NCBI GenBank assembly: GCA_001313065.1
Contig: BBFD01000196.1
Span: forward strand, 1-7,759
Length of the DNA stretch: 7,759 bases
Direction of reading: 5' to 3'
Source of the DNA: Silvimonas sp. JCM 19000
GTDB lineage: Bacteria; Pseudomonadota; Gammaproteobacteria; Burkholderiales; Chitinibacteraceae
The notes under the pieces are model-generated. The model was not told where the DNA came from and made no database searches. It saw only the letters and a program-made list of their open reading frames with translations. Positions 5,859 to 7,759 of the stretch are shown here, piece after piece (the first letter of the stretch is position 1; the number at the start of each line of letters is the position of its first letter). Both the position numbers and the translations under genes were made by a program.

Positions 5859-7575
5859 ATGATCATCGGTATCGACCTTGGCACCACCAACAGCTTGTGC
5901 GCCGTCTGGCGTGATGGCGCAGCCCAGCTGATTCCCAACGCGCTGGGCCTGACCCTCACCCCTTCCGTGGTGGGGCTAGACGACGAAAACCGGGTGCTGG
6001 TTGGCCTGCCCGCGCGTGAAAGACTGATTACCCATCCCCAGCACACCGCCGCCGTGTTCAAACGTTATATGGGCAGCGCACAACACACCACGCTGGGCAG
6101 CCAGCGCTTCCGGCCTGAAGAATTGTCGGCATTGGTGCTGCAGTCCCTGAAAGCCGACGCCGAGCGTTTTCTGGGAGAGCCGGTGACCGAGGCCGTCATT
6201 ACCGTTCCCGCCTATTTCAGCGACGCGCAACGCAAAGCCACGCGCCAGGCCGGTGAGCTGGCCGGGCTGCAGGTGGCCGGGTTGTTGAACGAGCCGACTG
6301 CCGCTGCGCTGGCCTATGGCCTGCATCAGCGCGACGCAGAATCGACCTTTCTGGTGTTCGACCTTGGTGGCGGCACCTTTGACGTTTCCATCCTCGAATT
6401 GTTTGACGGCGTCATGGAAGTGCGCGCCAGTGCTGGCGACAATTTCCTTGGCGGCGAAGATTTTGCCACTGCGTTAATCGAAGGCTTTTTGCAACAACAT
6501 CCCACGCTGGAGCCGTCGCTGGACCCCGTCGATCCGCAATCCGGCCGCTTGCGCCAGCTGCTGCGCAAGGAAGCCGAACGCGTTAAGCGCACGCTGAGCG
6601 AGCAGCCCAGCGTTGAATTCAGCCTGGTGTGGCAGGACCAGAGTTATCGCTGGAACGTGACGGAAGCGGAGTACGCCCGGCGCGTGGAACCTTGCTGCTG
6701 CGTCTGCGCAAGCCGCTGGAGCGTGCCTTGCGGGACAGTCGGCTCAAGCTGGCCGACCTCGACGAAATCGTGCTGGCGGGTGGCGCCTCACGCATGCCGC
6801 TGGTGCGGCGCATGGTGGCACGCCTGTTTGGCCGCCTGCCTGCCGTGCATCTCAACCCCGATGAGATCGTCGCGATGGGTGCGGCAGTGCAAGCCGGACT
6901 CAAGTCGCGCGATGCGGCACTGCGCGAAGTGGTCATGACCGATGTCTGCCCCTATACCCTGGGCATCGCAACCACGCGGCAATATGGTCCAGGCCAGCGT
7001 CAGGCGGGTGTGTTCTTGCCCATCATCGAACGCAATAGCGTGGTGCCCGTCAGCCGCAGCGAGACCGTCTATACGGTGAGCGATAACCAGAGGAGCGTGC
7101 TGCTGCGGATCTACCAAGGCGAATCGCATGAGGTCAAAGACAATGTGTTTCTGGGCGAACTGGAAATCACGGTGCCGCCGCGCCCGGCAGGTGCGGTGGA
7201 TCTTGAAGTCCGCTTTACCTACAGCATTGACGGGCTGCTCGAAGCCGAATGCGTGGTGCCGGAAAGCGGCGAGAAAAAAACGCCTGCTGATTGAAAAAAC
7301 CCCCGGCGCCTTGTCGCCGGCAGAGATACAGGCGCAACTGGATAAGCTGGCGGCGCTCAAGATCCATCCGCGCGATCAGACCGAAAACGCCTTTTTTGCT
7401 GAACCGCGCGGCGCGGCTGTACCAGGAAATGCTGGGGCACGAGCGTATGGTGATCGGCGAGGCACTGGCGCGCTTTCGCACCGTGCTGGAAACCCAGGAT
7501 GCCGCACAGATTGCCGAGGGCCGCCAGGCTTTGCATCGTCTACTCACCGACGTCGAAGGCGAAGTGTTGCTATGA
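5859..7575 (+). CDS. hscC: Hsp70-family chaperone HscC, three frameshifts in this sequence
   Basis: Specialised Hsp70 of about 571 residues after repair, close to the size of known HscC proteins and shorter than DnaK. The ATPase domain has the phosphate-1 loop GIDLGTTNS (about 4-12), [11 protein letters not shown] (about 119), the phosphate-2 loop FDLGGGTFD (about 167) and the adenosine motif [12 protein letters not shown] (about 305). A DnaK-like peptide-binding domain follows ([41 protein letters not shown]), then a helical lid. Breaks: a lost base near 6690-6693 (after EYARRVEP, before [10 protein letters not shown]); A7 at 7274-7280, which should be A6 or A9; and T6 at 7392-7397, which should be T5 or T8 (giving [15 protein letters not shown]). 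Each join restores family sequence. The ATG at 5859 lacks a clear ribosome site but starts directly at the Hsp70 motif. It overlaps the next gene by ATGA. Confidence 0.95.
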
Positions 7576-7759
7576 GCCTGTCCTCACCACCCGCAGCCTG
7601 GGCCGAACTGGAACTTGAACCGACCGCGACGTGCGCGCAATCAAACGCGCCTACGCCCGCTTGGCCAAAATCCATCGTGCAGAAGATGATCCGCAGCGGT
7701 TTCAGCGTCTGCGCAATGCCTATGAAACCGCGCTCCAGCTTGCGGCAGCGCAGGCCGAT
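7572..7759 (+). CDS. J-domain-like co-chaperone of HscC (DjlC/HscD-like), partial and frameshifted
   Basis: Start of a co-chaperone that would stimulate the HscC ATPase; E. coli HscC is likewise encoded next to a J-protein. The ATG at 7572 overlaps the hscC stop by ATGA, so translation is coupled. It reads [18 protein letters not shown], then after one restored base near 7625 continues DVRAIKRAYARLAKIHRAED and DPQRFQRLRNAYETALQLAA to the window edge. This is the helix II and III layout of a J-domain. The canonical His-Pro-Asp between the helices is not seen; the matching place reads HRAEDDP, as divergent J-like proteins of this kind tend to show. The C-terminal part is outside the window. Confidence 0.75.
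   Translation, partial: MSLSSPPAAWAELELEPTATCAQSNAPTPAWPKSIVQKMIRSGFSVCAMPMKPRSSLRQRRP

Overview
The window is GC-rich chromosomal DNA. Its protein families and codon use suggest a Gram-negative proteobacterium, most likely betaproteobacterial, but no rRNA or other marker is present to fix the taxonomy. I see no phage, transposon, CRISPR, tRNA or rRNA signal. The content is a mix of housekeeping and accessory genes.

Layout. (1) Bases 1-1518, minus strand: an SsuC-type ABC permease followed by an SsuB-type ATPase that runs off the left edge. This is an uptake operon of the sulfonate/taurine/nitrate importer group. (2) Bases 1519-1692: a divergent control region with a candidate promoter, two AATGCATT palindromes and a 7-bp inverted repeat just before the LysR start. 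(3) Bases 1693-2622, plus strand: a LysR-type regulator, probably of the divergent transporter. (4) Bases 2619-3319, minus strand: an AhpC/TSA-type thioredoxin-fold protein with a CPAC motif, whose stop codon interlocks with that of lysR. (5) Bases 3456-4408, minus strand: a cluster of two or three small genes I do not recognise. (6) Bases 4654-5058, plus strand: an AHSA1/SRPBCC-domain protein. (7) Bases 5110-5734, plus strand: an exported DUF2807 (head GIN domain) protein, followed by a GC-rich hairpin terminator. (8) Bases 5859-7575 and 7572-7759, plus strand: the specialised Hsp70 HscC, overlapping by ATGA a J-domain co-chaperone cut by the right edge.

The most striking global property is that seven of the genes are broken by one-base frame changes, about ten in total. 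Almost all can be placed at a homopolymer, and each is repaired by one base. Family-level sequence continues smoothly on both sides. I read this as sequencing or assembly indels rather than gene decay. Several true genes are therefore invisible as single ORFs: hscC needs three repairs, the DUF2807 gene two, and the redoxin, J-protein, ssuC and two small unknown genes one each. Coordinates for these genes span the repaired reading.

I found no convincing previously undescribed system. The least explained part is the small-gene cluster at 3456-4408.
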